From contig NZ_CP019428.1 in assembly GCF_009834565.1 (NCBI RefSeq), positions 186,001-250,000 on the forward strand: 64,000 nt of DNA, given 5' to 3'. Made by a program: the position numbers and the translations under genes. How positions within the stretch are numbered: the first letter of the stretch is position 1; every line of letters starts with the position of its first letter. Source of the stretch: Pseudomonas sp. R76. Its GTDB lineage: Bacteria > Pseudomonadota > Gammaproteobacteria > Pseudomonadales > Pseudomonadaceae. Positions 19,047 to 27,083 of this stretch are shown here, one piece after another. The notes beneath the pieces were generated by a model. That model was not told the DNA's origin, ran no database searches, and saw only the letters and a list, made by a program, of their open reading frames with translations.

Positions 19047-20400
19047 CTCCATCAAAAGCGCGGTCGGCCGCTACTTCAAAGGCACCGACTCGCTGCAGGG
19101 CCAACCCCTGCCCGAGGTCAACAAAGCGCTGATCGAAGATGCGCCGCGAGTTATCCGCCTGACCATCTGGGCGATCATCGCGTTCTTCGTGTTCCTGGTT
19201 GTGTGGGCCGGTTTTTCCAGCATCGACGAAGTCACCCGTGGCGACGGCAAGGCGATTCCGTCGTCCAAGCTGCAGAAAATCCAGAACCTGGAAGGCGGTA
19301 TCGTCTCCGAGCTGTTCGTCAAGGAAGGCCAGATCGTCGAAGCCGGCGCGCCGCTGATTCGCCTCGATGACACGCGGTTCGTCTCCAACGCCGGTGAAAC
19401 CGAAGCCTTGCGCCTGGCCATGCAACTGCGCGTCGAGCGCCTGAGCGCGCAAGTGGACGACCGCCCGCTGAACATCCCCGACGACGTGCTCAAGGCCGCG
19501 CCAAGCCAGGCCGCCAACGAGCGCTCGCTGTATGAGAGCCGCCGCCAGCAGTTGAAAGACGAAGTCGGTGGCTTGCAGGAGCAACTGGTGCAGCGCCAAC
19601 AGGAACTGCGCGAGTTCACCTCCAAGCAAGGCCAATACCGCAGCCAACTGTCGCTGCAACGCCAGGAAATCAACATGTCCGAGCCATTGGTGGCCCAGGG
19701 CGCGGTATCGCCGGTGGAAGTGCTGCGTCTCAAGCGTGCCGAGATGGAAACCCGTGGTCAGTTGGACGCCACCACGTTGGCGATTCCCCGCGCCGAATCG
19801 GCGATCAAGGAAGTGCAGCGCAAGATCGACGAAACCCGTGGCAAATTCCGCAGCGAAGCGCTGACCCAGCTCAACGAAGCGCGCACCGAACTGAACAAGG
19901 CCGAATCCACCGGCCGCGCCCTCGAAGACCGGGTCAGCCGTACGCTGGTCACCTCGCCGGTGCGCGGCATCGTCAAGCAGCTGCTGGTCAACACCGTCGG
20001 CGGCGTGATCCAGCCGGGCAGTGACATGGTCGAAATCGTGCCGCTTAACGACACCCTGCTGGTGGAAGCCAAGATCCGCCCGCAAGACATCGCTTTCTTG
20101 CACCCAGGGCAGGAAGCGATCGTCAAATTCACCGCCTATGACTACACCATCTATGGCGGCCTGAAGGCCAAGCTCGAACGCATCGGTGCCGACACCATCA
20201 CCGATGAAGACAAAAAAACCACCTACTACATGATCACCTTGCGCACCGACCGCAGCCATTTGGGCACCGATGAGAAGCCGTTGCTGATCATCCCCGGCAT
20301 GGTGGCCTCGGTGGACATCATCACCGGCAAGAAAAGCATCCTGAGCTACCTGCTCAAGCCGATCATCAAGGCGCGGGCCGAGGCGTTGCACGAGCGGTAA
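19036..20400 (+). CDS. lapC: LapC, HlyD-family membrane fusion protein of the LapA exporter
   Basis: This 454-residue periplasmic adaptor links LapB to LapE. A single TM (about 38-60) is followed by the first half of a lipoyl/barrel domain (SSKLQKIQNLEGGIV, a classic HlyD motif), a long coiled coil (about 130-290), and the second half with TSPVRGIVKQLLVNTVGG. The start is GTG inside the end of lapB, with AAAAGGGG upstream. It is the last gene of lapEBC and is followed by a REP palindrome. Confidence 0.93.
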   Translation: MLLNSIKSAVGRYFKGTDSLQGQPLPEVNKALIEDAPRVIRLTIWAIIAFFVFLVVWAGFSSIDEVTRGDGKAIPSSKLQKIQNLEGGIVSELFVKEGQIVEAGAPLIRLDDTRFVSNAGETEALRLAMQLRVERLSAQVDDRPLNIPDDVLKAAPSQAANERSLYESRRQQLKDEVGGLQEQLVQRQQELREFTSKQGQYRSQLSLQRQEINMSEPLVAQGAVSPVEVLRLKRAEMETRGQLDATTLAIPRAESAIKEVQRKIDETRGKFRSEALTQLNEARTELNKAESTGRALEDRVSRTLVTSPVRGIVKQLLVNTVGGVIQPGSDMVEIVPLNDTLLVEAKIRPQDIAFLHPGQEAIVKFTAYDYTIYGGLKAKLERIGADTITDEDKKTTYYMITLRTDRSHLGTDEKPLLIIPGMVASVDIITGKKSILSYLLKPIIKARAEALHER

Positions 20401-20431
20401 TCTCCAGCGCCTGTTGGGGCCTCATCGCAGG

Positions 20432-20487
20432 CAAGCCAGCTCCCACATTTTGATTTGTGAACACATTCAAATGTGGGAGCTGGCTTG
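20432..20487. repeat. REP palindrome after lapC
   Basis: Perfect 19-bp arms (20432-20450 and 20469-20487) pair around an 18-bp loop. The right arm ends GTGGGAGCTGGCTTG, a GCTGG variant of the REP core seen elsewhere in the window. It probably stabilises or ends the lapEBC transcript. Confidence 0.9.
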
Positions 20488-20554
20488 TCGGGTCGCCGCA
20501 TCGCTGCGATGGCGCCATCAGCTTCACCGCAGATCCCAACCCTATTGCATATCG

Positions 20555-20629
20555 TTATTCACTAACGGTATTTAATCGCCCGTTCTTATATCTATAAAGT
20601 CACTCCCCTGTCCGACCGGGAGTGCCCTC
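20555..20629 (+). promoter_or_regulatory. A+T-rich upstream region of the dioxygenase operon
   Basis: An A+T-rich block in otherwise G+C-rich DNA lies just before the dioxygenase start. It contains the inverted repeat AACGG (20564-20568) and CCGTT (20580-20584). Its composition and the TATTTAATC element recall promoters of sulfur-starvation genes in pseudomonads. No exact promoter boxes are assigned. Confidence 0.33.
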
Positions 20630-21523
20630 ATGTCCGCCACCTCTACTGTTCCAACAGCGACCTCTACCGCCCAAACCTTCGACATCCGCCCCTTTCCCGG
20701 CAGCGTCGGCGCCGAGATCGTCGGCCTGGACTTGTCCCGCCCGGTCAACGACCAGGATTTCGCGCGCATTCACCGCGCCCACCTGAACCACCATGTCGTA
20801 GTGTTCCGCGACCAGCGCATCACCCCCGAACAACAGATCGCCTTCAGTCGCCGCTTCGGCGTGCTGCAGATTCATGTGCTCAAACAGTTCCTGCTGGCCA
20901 ACCACCCGGAAATCCTGATCGTCTCCAACATCATCGAAAACGGCCAATCCATCGGCCTGGGCGACGCGGGCAAATTCTGGCACTCCGACCTGTCATACAA
21001 AGAACTGCCCAGCCTCGGCTCGATGCTGCATGCCCAGGAGCTGCCGTCCGAAGGCGGCGACACGCTGTTCGCTGACATGCACAAAGCCTGGGACCAACTG
21101 CCCGAGCACCTGCGTAAAGCCGTCGAAGGCCGCAGCGCTGCGCATTCCTACACCGCGCGTTACAGCGAAACCAAATTCGAAGGCAACTGGCGCCCAACCC
21201 TCACGCCTGAGCAGCTCGCCCAGGTTGCCGAAGTGGTGCACCCGATTGTGCGCACCCACCCCGAAAACGGCCGCAAGGCGCTGTTCGTCAGCGAAGGCTT
21301 CACCACGCGCATCGTTGGCCTGCCGGAAGACGAAAGCCGCGACCTGCTGGCCCAGCTCTACGCCCACAGCGTGCTGCCGCACAATATCTACCGCCACCAG
21401 TGGCAGCCCCACGACCTGGTGTTCTGGGACAACCGCTCGCTGATCCACCTGGCCGCCGGTTGCCCAGGCCATCTGCGCCGCAAGCTGTTTCGCACCACCA
21501 TCCAGGGCGACGCGCCTTTCTGA
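20630..21523 (+). CDS. TauD/TfdA-family Fe(II)/2-oxoglutarate-dependent dioxygenase
   Basis: This cytoplasmic enzyme (297 residues) belongs to the taurine dioxygenase family, which hydroxylates a substrate using 2-oxoglutarate and O2 and often releases sulfite from sulfonates. The iron ligands are His118 and Asp120 (HSD motif) and His273 (SLIHLAAG). Arg288, 15 residues after the distal His as in TauD, is the likely 2-oxoglutarate ligand. Directly downstream are an ABC ATPase and a permease of the nitrate/sulfonate/taurine class, so the operon probably takes up and breaks down an organosulfur or related compound. The substrate cannot be read from the sequence, and 2,4-D/TfdA-like or alkylsulfatase-like activities are possible. 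Confidence 0.85.
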   Translation: MSATSTVPTATSTAQTFDIRPFPGSVGAEIVGLDLSRPVNDQDFARIHRAHLNHHVVVFRDQRITPEQQIAFSRRFGVLQIHVLKQFLLANHPEILIVSNIIENGQSIGLGDAGKFWHSDLSYKELPSLGSMLHAQELPSEGGDTLFADMHKAWDQLPEHLRKAVEGRSAAHSYTARYSETKFEGNWRPTLTPEQLAQVAEVVHPIVRTHPENGRKALFVSEGFTTRIVGLPEDESRDLLAQLYAHSVLPHNIYRHQWQPHDLVFWDNRSLIHLAAGCPGHLRRKLFRTTIQGDAPF

Positions 21524-21544
21524 TTCCCCGGCAAGAGAAATGAA

Positions 21545-22396
21545 ATGAACGCGCCCCTGCAAGGCCACGCGGCCAGCAACCTGAACACTGCCGGTCCGTT
21601 ACTGGCGGTGGATAACGTCAGCCTCGAGTACCGCACGCCCGAGCGTGTGGTACGTGCCACCCATCAAGTCAGTTTCGAGATCGACCCGGCAGACCGCTAC
21701 GTACTGCTCGGCCCTTCGGGTTGCGGCAAATCCACCTTGCTCAAGTCGATTGCCGGGTTTATCACACCCTGCGAAGGCGAGATTCGCCTGTTGGGGCAAA
21801 AGGTCGAACAGCCCGGCCCGGATCGCATCGTGGTATTCCAGGAATTCGACCAGCTGCCGCCGTGGAAAACCGTCAAGCAGAACGTGATGTTCCCGCTGTT
21901 GGCGTCGAAAACCTTGAAGCGCCGCGAAGCCGAAGAACGCGCGCTGCACTACCTCGAAAAAGTTGGCTTGAGTGCGTTCGCCGATGCCTACCCGCATACC
22001 CTTTCCGGCGGCATGAAAGCCCGCGTGGCCATCGCGCGCGCCTTGGCCATGCAGCCGAAAATCCTGCTGATGGACGAGCCCTTTGCCGCGCTCGACGCCC
22101 TGACCCGGCGCAAGATGCAGGAAGAATTGCTGCTGCTCTGGGAAGAGGTGCGCTTCACCCTGTTGTTCGTCACCCACTCCATCGAAGAAGCGCTGGTGGT
22201 GGGCAATCGCATCCTGTTGCTATCGCCGCACCCAGGGCGTGTGCGTGCCGAAATCCACAGCCATCAATACGACCTGCACAGCCTCGGCGGTGTGGAATTC
22301 CAGGCGTCGGCGCGGCGTATTCATCGCCTGCTGTTCGATGAAGCGCCCGAGGCCGAACGTGAGTTGGGTTTCGCCGATATCCGCATCGCTTACTAA
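21545..22396 (+). CDS. ABC transporter ATP-binding protein, nitrate/sulfonate/taurine class
   Basis: This ATPase of the TauB/SsuB/NrtD class (283 residues) has Walker A GPSGCGKST (about 58-66), the Q-loop in VVFQEFDQLPPW, signature LSGGMKARVAIARAL, Walker B ILLMDEPFAALD and H-loop VTHS. It should energise import through the permease encoded 11 bp downstream. It lies 21 bp after the dioxygenase. The usual periplasmic binding protein gene is absent from both sides. Confidence 0.92.
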   Translation: MNAPLQGHAASNLNTAGPLLAVDNVSLEYRTPERVVRATHQVSFEIDPADRYVLLGPSGCGKSTLLKSIAGFITPCEGEIRLLGQKVEQPGPDRIVVFQEFDQLPPWKTVKQNVMFPLLASKTLKRREAEERALHYLEKVGLSAFADAYPHTLSGGMKARVAIARALAMQPKILLMDEPFAALDALTRRKMQEELLLLWEEVRFTLLFVTHSIEEALVVGNRILLLSPHPGRVRAEIHSHQYDLHSLGGVEFQASARRIHRLLFDEAPEAERELGFADIRIAY

Positions 22397-22407
22397 GAGG
22401 CCGACGT

Positions 22408-23256
22408 ATGCGCCAGGAATTTGAAATAAACCTCGAACCGCTGCTCAGCGTCCCCGTCGAACGCGAGCTGCCGCTGCGTCAGCGCCTGTGGCAACAAGGC
22501 TGGCTGCGCAAGGGCTTGATCCTGATCGTGCTCGCCATTCTCTGGGAGGCCGTCGCGCGTTATCAGAACAACGACCTGCTGCTGCCGAGCTTCCTGCAGA
22601 CCTTTCACGCGCTCTACGACGGCCTGCTCAGCGGTGAGTTGCTCAGTAAAGTGAGCATCTCGCTGGCAGTGCTGATCAAGGGCTACCTGATCGGCATTGT
22701 GCTGGCATTCGCCCTGACCACGTTGGCGGTGTCGACGCAGTTGGGCCGCGACCTGCTGAGCACGCTGACCTCGATGTTCAACCCGCTGCCAGCCATCGCC
22801 TTGCTGCCGCTGGCGCTGCTGTGGTTCGGCCTGGGGCAGAACAGCCTGATTTTTGTGCTGGTGCATTCGGTGCTGTGGGCCTTGGCGCTGAATACCTATT
22901 CCGGGTTTCTCGGCGTCTCCGAAACCCTGCGCATGGCGGGGCGCAACTATGGCCTCAAGGGCATGCGTTTCGTGCTGTTCATCCTGATCCCGGCGGCGCT
23001 GCCGTCGATCCTCGCCGGGCTCAAGATTGGCTGGGCCTTCGCCTGGCGCACACTGATCGCCGCCGAGCTGGTGTTCGGCGCCACCAGCGGCAAAGGCGGG
23101 TTGGGCTGGTACATCTTCCAGAACCGCAATGAGCTGTACACCGACAAGGTGTTTGCCGGTTTGGCCGTGGTGATCCTGATTGGCTTGCTGGTGGAAAACC
23201 TGGTGTTCGATACGTTCGAGCGGCTGACGGTGAAACGCTGGGGCATGCAGCGCTGA
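22408..23256 (+). CDS. ABC transporter permease, nitrate/sulfonate/taurine class
   Basis: This 282-residue inner-membrane permease of the TauC/SsuC family has about six TM segments. The first is at about 33-52 and the BPD_transp_1 domain spans about 85-275. The ATPase-contact EAA loop is seen as ETLRMAGRNYGLKGMRF. It is cotranscribed with the ATPase and dioxygenase. The partner binding protein must be encoded elsewhere, if it exists. Confidence 0.9.
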   Translation: MRQEFEINLEPLLSVPVERELPLRQRLWQQGWLRKGLILIVLAILWEAVARYQNNDLLLPSFLQTFHALYDGLLSGELLSKVSISLAVLIKGYLIGIVLAFALTTLAVSTQLGRDLLSTLTSMFNPLPAIALLPLALLWFGLGQNSLIFVLVHSVLWALALNTYSGFLGVSETLRMAGRNYGLKGMRFVLFILIPAALPSILAGLKIGWAFAWRTLIAAELVFGATSGKGGLGWYIFQNRNELYTDKVFAGLAVVILIGLLVENLVFDTFERLTVKRWGMQR

Positions 23257-23321
23257 ACCCGCGGTTTTAATCCTGCTACGATTGCACGCAATTCACTCTC
23301 CACCGACCATGAGTGCTTGGC

Positions 23322-24371
23322 ATGCAATTACCGGACATGAACCTGCTGGTCGCCCTCGACGCCTTGCTCGACGAGGGCAGTGTGGTCGGCGCCGCACGGC
23401 GGATGAACCTGAGCCCGGCCGCCATGAGCCGCACCCTCACGCGCATTCGCGAGGCGGTCGGTGATCCGATCCTGGTGCGCGCCGGTCGCGGCCTGGTGCC
23501 AACGCCCAAGGCGCTGCAACTGCAAGGCCAGGTGCGCAACGTGGTGGAGCAGGCGGCGTTGCTGTTTCGTTCGGCGGATGAGGTTGACCTGAGCACCTTG
23601 CGCCGCCGCTTCAGTGTGCGCGCCAATGACTTCTTTATCGGCGTCTACGGCGGTCGGCTGTTCGACACCATGGAGCGCGTGGCGCCGTTTTGCGAGCTGT
23701 GCTTCGTGCCCGAAGGCGACACCGACGACGAGGCGCTGCGTGAAGGGCGGCTGGACCTGCGAGTGAGTAATTCCAGGCCGCCCAGCCCGGAAGTGAAGGT
23801 GCAAAACCTGTTTTCCACCACCTTCGTTGGCCTCGCGCGCGAAGACCACCCGCTGTTTGACGAAGAAATCACCGCCGCGCGATTCGCCAGCTACTCCCAC
23901 ATCAGTATTTCGCGCCGTGGCATTGCCCGCGGGCCAATCGACACCGCGCTGAATGCCCTGGGCCTGGAGCGCCGCGTGGCAATGATCGCACCGGGCTTTC
24001 ATGGCGCGATGTTCATGCTGCCCGATTCCGACCTGCTGCTGCCGGTGCCCAAGGAAGCCCTGCTGAGTGCCAATCGCCTGAAGCTGCCGTTGCGCGCCTT
24101 CCAGTTGCCGATCTCCCTGCCGACGCTGATGTTGGCGCAATCCTGGCACCCACGCTTCGACAAAGACCCGGCGCACAAATGGCTGCGCGAAACCATGCGC
24201 GAAAGCTGCCACGCCACCTGGCTCGAAGCGCAGCCCACCTCAATCTCACCTGCACTGGATCAACATGTGGGAGCTGGCTTGCCTGCGATAGCATCACCGC
24301 ACGTTTGCAGGCGGACCGAGTTGTTTGCATCGCGGACAAGCCCAGCTCCCACAGGGTCAAACGGTGGCTAA
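23322..24371 (+). CDS. LysR-family regulator with a REP-encoded C-terminal tail
   Basis: This is a LysR-type transcription factor. The N-terminal winged helix (about 1-65) has the usual MNLLVALDALL start and the recognition helix AARRMNLSPAAMSRTLTRI. The effector-binding domain runs from about 90 to 305. I used the ATG at 23322; GTG at 23313 is an alternative. The normal LysR end should come near nucleotide 24250, but the frame stays open through a REP palindrome (24266-24353) and stops at 24371. This adds about 40 residues of low-complexity repeat-derived tail. The gene follows the ABC/dioxygenase operon on the same strand and may regulate it or the divergent-neighbour genes. The effector is unknown. 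Confidence 0.86.
   Translation: MQLPDMNLLVALDALLDEGSVVGAARRMNLSPAAMSRTLTRIREAVGDPILVRAGRGLVPTPKALQLQGQVRNVVEQAALLFRSADEVDLSTLRRRFSVRANDFFIGVYGGRLFDTMERVAPFCELCFVPEGDTDDEALREGRLDLRVSNSRPPSPEVKVQNLFSTTFVGLAREDHPLFDEEITAARFASYSHISISRRGIARGPIDTALNALGLERRVAMIAPGFHGAMFMLPDSDLLLPVPKEALLSANRLKLPLRAFQLPISLPTLMLAQSWHPRFDKDPAHKWLRETMRESCHATWLEAQPTSISPALDQHVGAGLPAIASPHVCRRTELFASRTSPAPTGSNGG
24266..24353. repeat. REP palindrome overlapping the LysR 3' end
   Basis: The left arm TGTGGGAGCTGGCTTGC begins at 24266 and an imperfect complementary arm ends at 24353 (AGCTCCCACA). Unlike the other REPs in the window it lies inside an open frame. The stop of the LysR gene falls 16 bases beyond it. Confidence 0.85.
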
Positions 24372-24473
24372 CAGTTGCGTCTGGTGCACTTATAAGCTGC
24401 CAACAAGTAACTTTTTGTCATGGGTTCGCCTGATTAAACTGCTCGGGTATTTCTAACCCCGAGTTACCCGTTC

Positions 24474-26009
24474 ATGACTTCCCTCGCTGCCCCCGCCTTA
24501 CAGGCTGCAGCCCAACCCACTGCGCTCAACCCTCCCGTGTTCGGCCCGCGCATTATCATCGGCCTGGTCGGCGTATTGCTGGCGGTGCTGGTGTCCGGCC
24601 TTAACGAGATGGTCACCAAGGTCGCCCTCGCTGATATCCGGGGTGCGCTGTATATCGGCTTTGACGAAGGCACCTGGCTGGTCGCCGCCTACACCGCCAC
24701 TTCAGTGGCGGCCATGGCCTTCGCGCCGTGGTGTTCGGTGACGTTTTCCCTGCGCCGCTTCACCCTCTGCGCCATCGGTTTGTTCACCGTGCTGGGCATC
24801 CTGTGCCCATTTGCGCCGAACTACGAAAGCCTGCTGGTGCTGCGCACCGTGCAAGGCCTGGCCGGTGGCGCGTTACCGCCGATGTTGATGACCGTGGCGC
24901 TGCGTTTTCTGCCGGCCAACGTCAAGCTGTATGGCCTGGCCGGCTATGCGCTCACCGCCACCTTCGGCCCGAGCCTGGGCACGCCGCTGGCGGCGCTGTG
25001 GACCGAATATGTCGGCTGGCAATGGGCGTTCTGGCAGATTGTCGCGCCATGCCTGCTGGCGATGGCCGCCGTGGCCTACGGCTTGCCCCAGGACCCACTG
25101 CGCCTGGAGCGCTTCAAGCAGTTCAATTGGCGTGGCCTGCTGACCGGCTTCCCGGCGATCTGCATGCTGGTGATCGGGCTGTTGCAAGGCAATCGCCTGG
25201 ACTGGTTCGAGTCCGGCCTGATCACGTTTTTGCTCAGTGGCGGCACGCTGTTGCTGGTGCTGTTTCTGATCAATGAATGGTCGCAGCCGATTCCGTTCTT
25301 CAAGTTGCAGATGCTCGGCCTGCGCAACCTGGCATTTGCCTTGATCGTGCTGGCGGGCGTGCTGATGGTGCTGACCTCGGTGATCATCATTCCGTCGAGT
25401 TTCCTTGCTCAGGTGCAGGGCTACCGGCCGCTGCAAACTGCGCCGGTGATGCTGCTGATGGCGCTGCCGCAGTTGATCGCGCTGCCGCTGGTGGCGGCGC
25501 TGTGCAACCTGCGTTGGGTCGACTGCCGTTGGGTGCTGGGGCTCGGCCTGAGCATGCTGGTGCTGTGCTGCGTGGGCAGCGCGCACCTGACGTCGGAGTG
25601 GATTCGCGACGATTTCTACGGCCTGTACCTGCTGCAAATCTTCGGTCAGCCCATGGCCGTGTTGCCACTGTTGATGCTTTCTACCGGCAGCATCCAACCG
25701 ATGGACGGGCCGTTCGCCTCGGCCTGGTTCAACACCGTCAAAGGCCTCGCCGCCGTGATCGCCACCGCCGTGCTGGACACGCTGACCACGCAGCGCCTGC
25801 ACTTTCACTCGACGATGTTGGTGGACGGCCTGGGCAACTCGCCCCTGGCCGACGGCGACGCGCCGGGCCTCGCTCACCGCCTGCACGAACAGGCTGTGGT
25901 GCTGACCTCTGCGGATCTTTATTACGTCATGGCCGCCGTCGCGGTGGCGCTGATCCTGCTGATTTTCTGGATGCCGACGCGGATTTTTCCACCGCGCGCA
26001 CCGACCTGA
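24474..26009 (+). CDS. EmrB-like MFS (DHA2) drug efflux transporter
   Basis: This 511-residue inner-membrane protein has about 14 predicted TM segments and belongs to the DHA2 (EmrB/QacA) family of proton-driven exporters. Motif-like segments include DEGTWLVAAYTATSVAAM in the first loop and the LRTVQGLAGGALPPMLM region. It is followed after 15 bp by an EmrA-type adaptor and then by a NodT-type outer-membrane lipoprotein, so the three should form one tripartite pump across both membranes. The substrate is not evident. Confidence 0.9.
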   Translation: MTSLAAPALQAAAQPTALNPPVFGPRIIIGLVGVLLAVLVSGLNEMVTKVALADIRGALYIGFDEGTWLVAAYTATSVAAMAFAPWCSVTFSLRRFTLCAIGLFTVLGILCPFAPNYESLLVLRTVQGLAGGALPPMLMTVALRFLPANVKLYGLAGYALTATFGPSLGTPLAALWTEYVGWQWAFWQIVAPCLLAMAAVAYGLPQDPLRLERFKQFNWRGLLTGFPAICMLVIGLLQGNRLDWFESGLITFLLSGGTLLLVLFLINEWSQPIPFFKLQMLGLRNLAFALIVLAGVLMVLTSVIIIPSSFLAQVQGYRPLQTAPVMLLMALPQLIALPLVAALCNLRWVDCRWVLGLGLSMLVLCCVGSAHLTSEWIRDDFYGLYLLQIFGQPMAVLPLLMLSTGSIQPMDGPFASAWFNTVKGLAAVIATAVLDTLTTQRLHFHSTMLVDGLGNSPLADGDAPGLAHRLHEQAVVLTSADLYYVMAAVAVALILLIFWMPTRIFPPRAPT

Positions 26010-26024
26010 CTGAAAGGACTTCTC

Positions 26025-27083
26025 ATGAAACGCAAAGACAAAATTGCCGTCTCCGTTATTGCCGTGTTTGCCGTCGGCGTACTGGTTTACCTGGTCGCGC
26101 CGGGCGTGCTGGGCAGCAAGCGCCAGACCACCAACGACGCCTTCGTCGCCGCCGACTTCACCCTGGTGGCGCCGCGCGTGGCGGGCTTCATCAAGGAAGT
26201 GCTGGTGGAAGACAACCAGCGGGTCAAGGCCGGCCAACTGTTGGCGCTGATCGACGACCGCGACTTTCGCGCCGCCGCCCAAGCCGCCGACGCCGATACC
26301 CTGGTCGCCCAGGCGCAACTGAAAAACGCTACCGCGACCCTTGAGCGCCAAAGCTCGGTAATCGCCCAGGCCCAGGCCACCGTGTCGGCAGACCGCGCCG
26401 AAGTGGCCTTCGCCGAGCACGAGCTGAACCGCTACAACCACCTCGCCGGTGTGGGCGCGGGCACTGTGCAGAACGCCCAGCAGGCCAAGACCCGCATCGA
26501 CCAGGCCACCGCGCGCCTGGCGAATGCCACGGCGGTGCTGGCGGCCGAGCGCAAGCAGGTGGAAATCCTCACCGCCCAGCGCGATGCCGCTGAAGGTGGA
26601 CTTAAACGCGCCCAGGCGGCGCTGGAAATGGCCAGCTATCAGCTGTCCTACACGCGCATCGTCGCGCCGGTGGACGGCATGGTCGGCGAGCGTGCGGTGC
26701 GGGTGGGTGCGTATGTGACGCCGGGCAGCAAGATCCTCGCGGTAGTGCCGCTGGCCGAGGCCTATGTGGTGGCCAATTTCCAGGAAACCCAACTGTCGCA
26801 TATGCACGCCGGCCAAGCCGTGCAAGTGCGCGTCGACAGCCTCGACGGCGAGCTGCTCAACGGCCATCTGCAAAGCCTGGCGCCGGCCACTGGCGTGACC
26901 TTTGCCTCGGTCAAACCCGACAACGCCACCGGCAACTTCACCAAGGTGGTGCAGCGCATTCCGGTAAAAATCATCCTTGAGCCCAACCAGCCGCTGACCG
27001 AGCGCCTGCGCGTCGGCATGTCGGTGGAAGCCAGCGTCGACACCCAGCCGGTCACGCAGCCGCGTGAGGTAGCGCAGCAATGA
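26025..27083 (+). CDS. EmrA-like HlyD-family efflux adaptor
   Basis: This 352-residue periplasmic adaptor has an N-terminal TM (about 6-28), a lipoyl/barrel domain beginning near TNDAFVAADFTLVAPRV, and a long coiled-coil hairpin (about 95-215) rich in Ala and Gln. The second barrel half contains YTRIVAPVDGMVGER. It joins the MFS pump to the outer-membrane channel. Its stop overlaps the next start by 4 bp (ATGA), indicating coupled translation. Confidence 0.92.
   Translation: MKRKDKIAVSVIAVFAVGVLVYLVAPGVLGSKRQTTNDAFVAADFTLVAPRVAGFIKEVLVEDNQRVKAGQLLALIDDRDFRAAAQAADADTLVAQAQLKNATATLERQSSVIAQAQATVSADRAEVAFAEHELNRYNHLAGVGAGTVQNAQQAKTRIDQATARLANATAVLAAERKQVEILTAQRDAAEGGLKRAQAALEMASYQLSYTRIVAPVDGMVGERAVRVGAYVTPGSKILAVVPLAEAYVVANFQETQLSHMHAGQAVQVRVDSLDGELLNGHLQSLAPATGVTFASVKPDNATGNFTKVVQRIPVKIILEPNQPLTERLRVGMSVEASVDTQPVTQPREVAQQ

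Noticed and set aside
24873..27080. A minus-strand frame of 735 codons across the MFS and HlyD genes
   Set aside because: The composition is His/Gln/Arg rich and the frame is antisense to two well-supported efflux genes with clear motifs.
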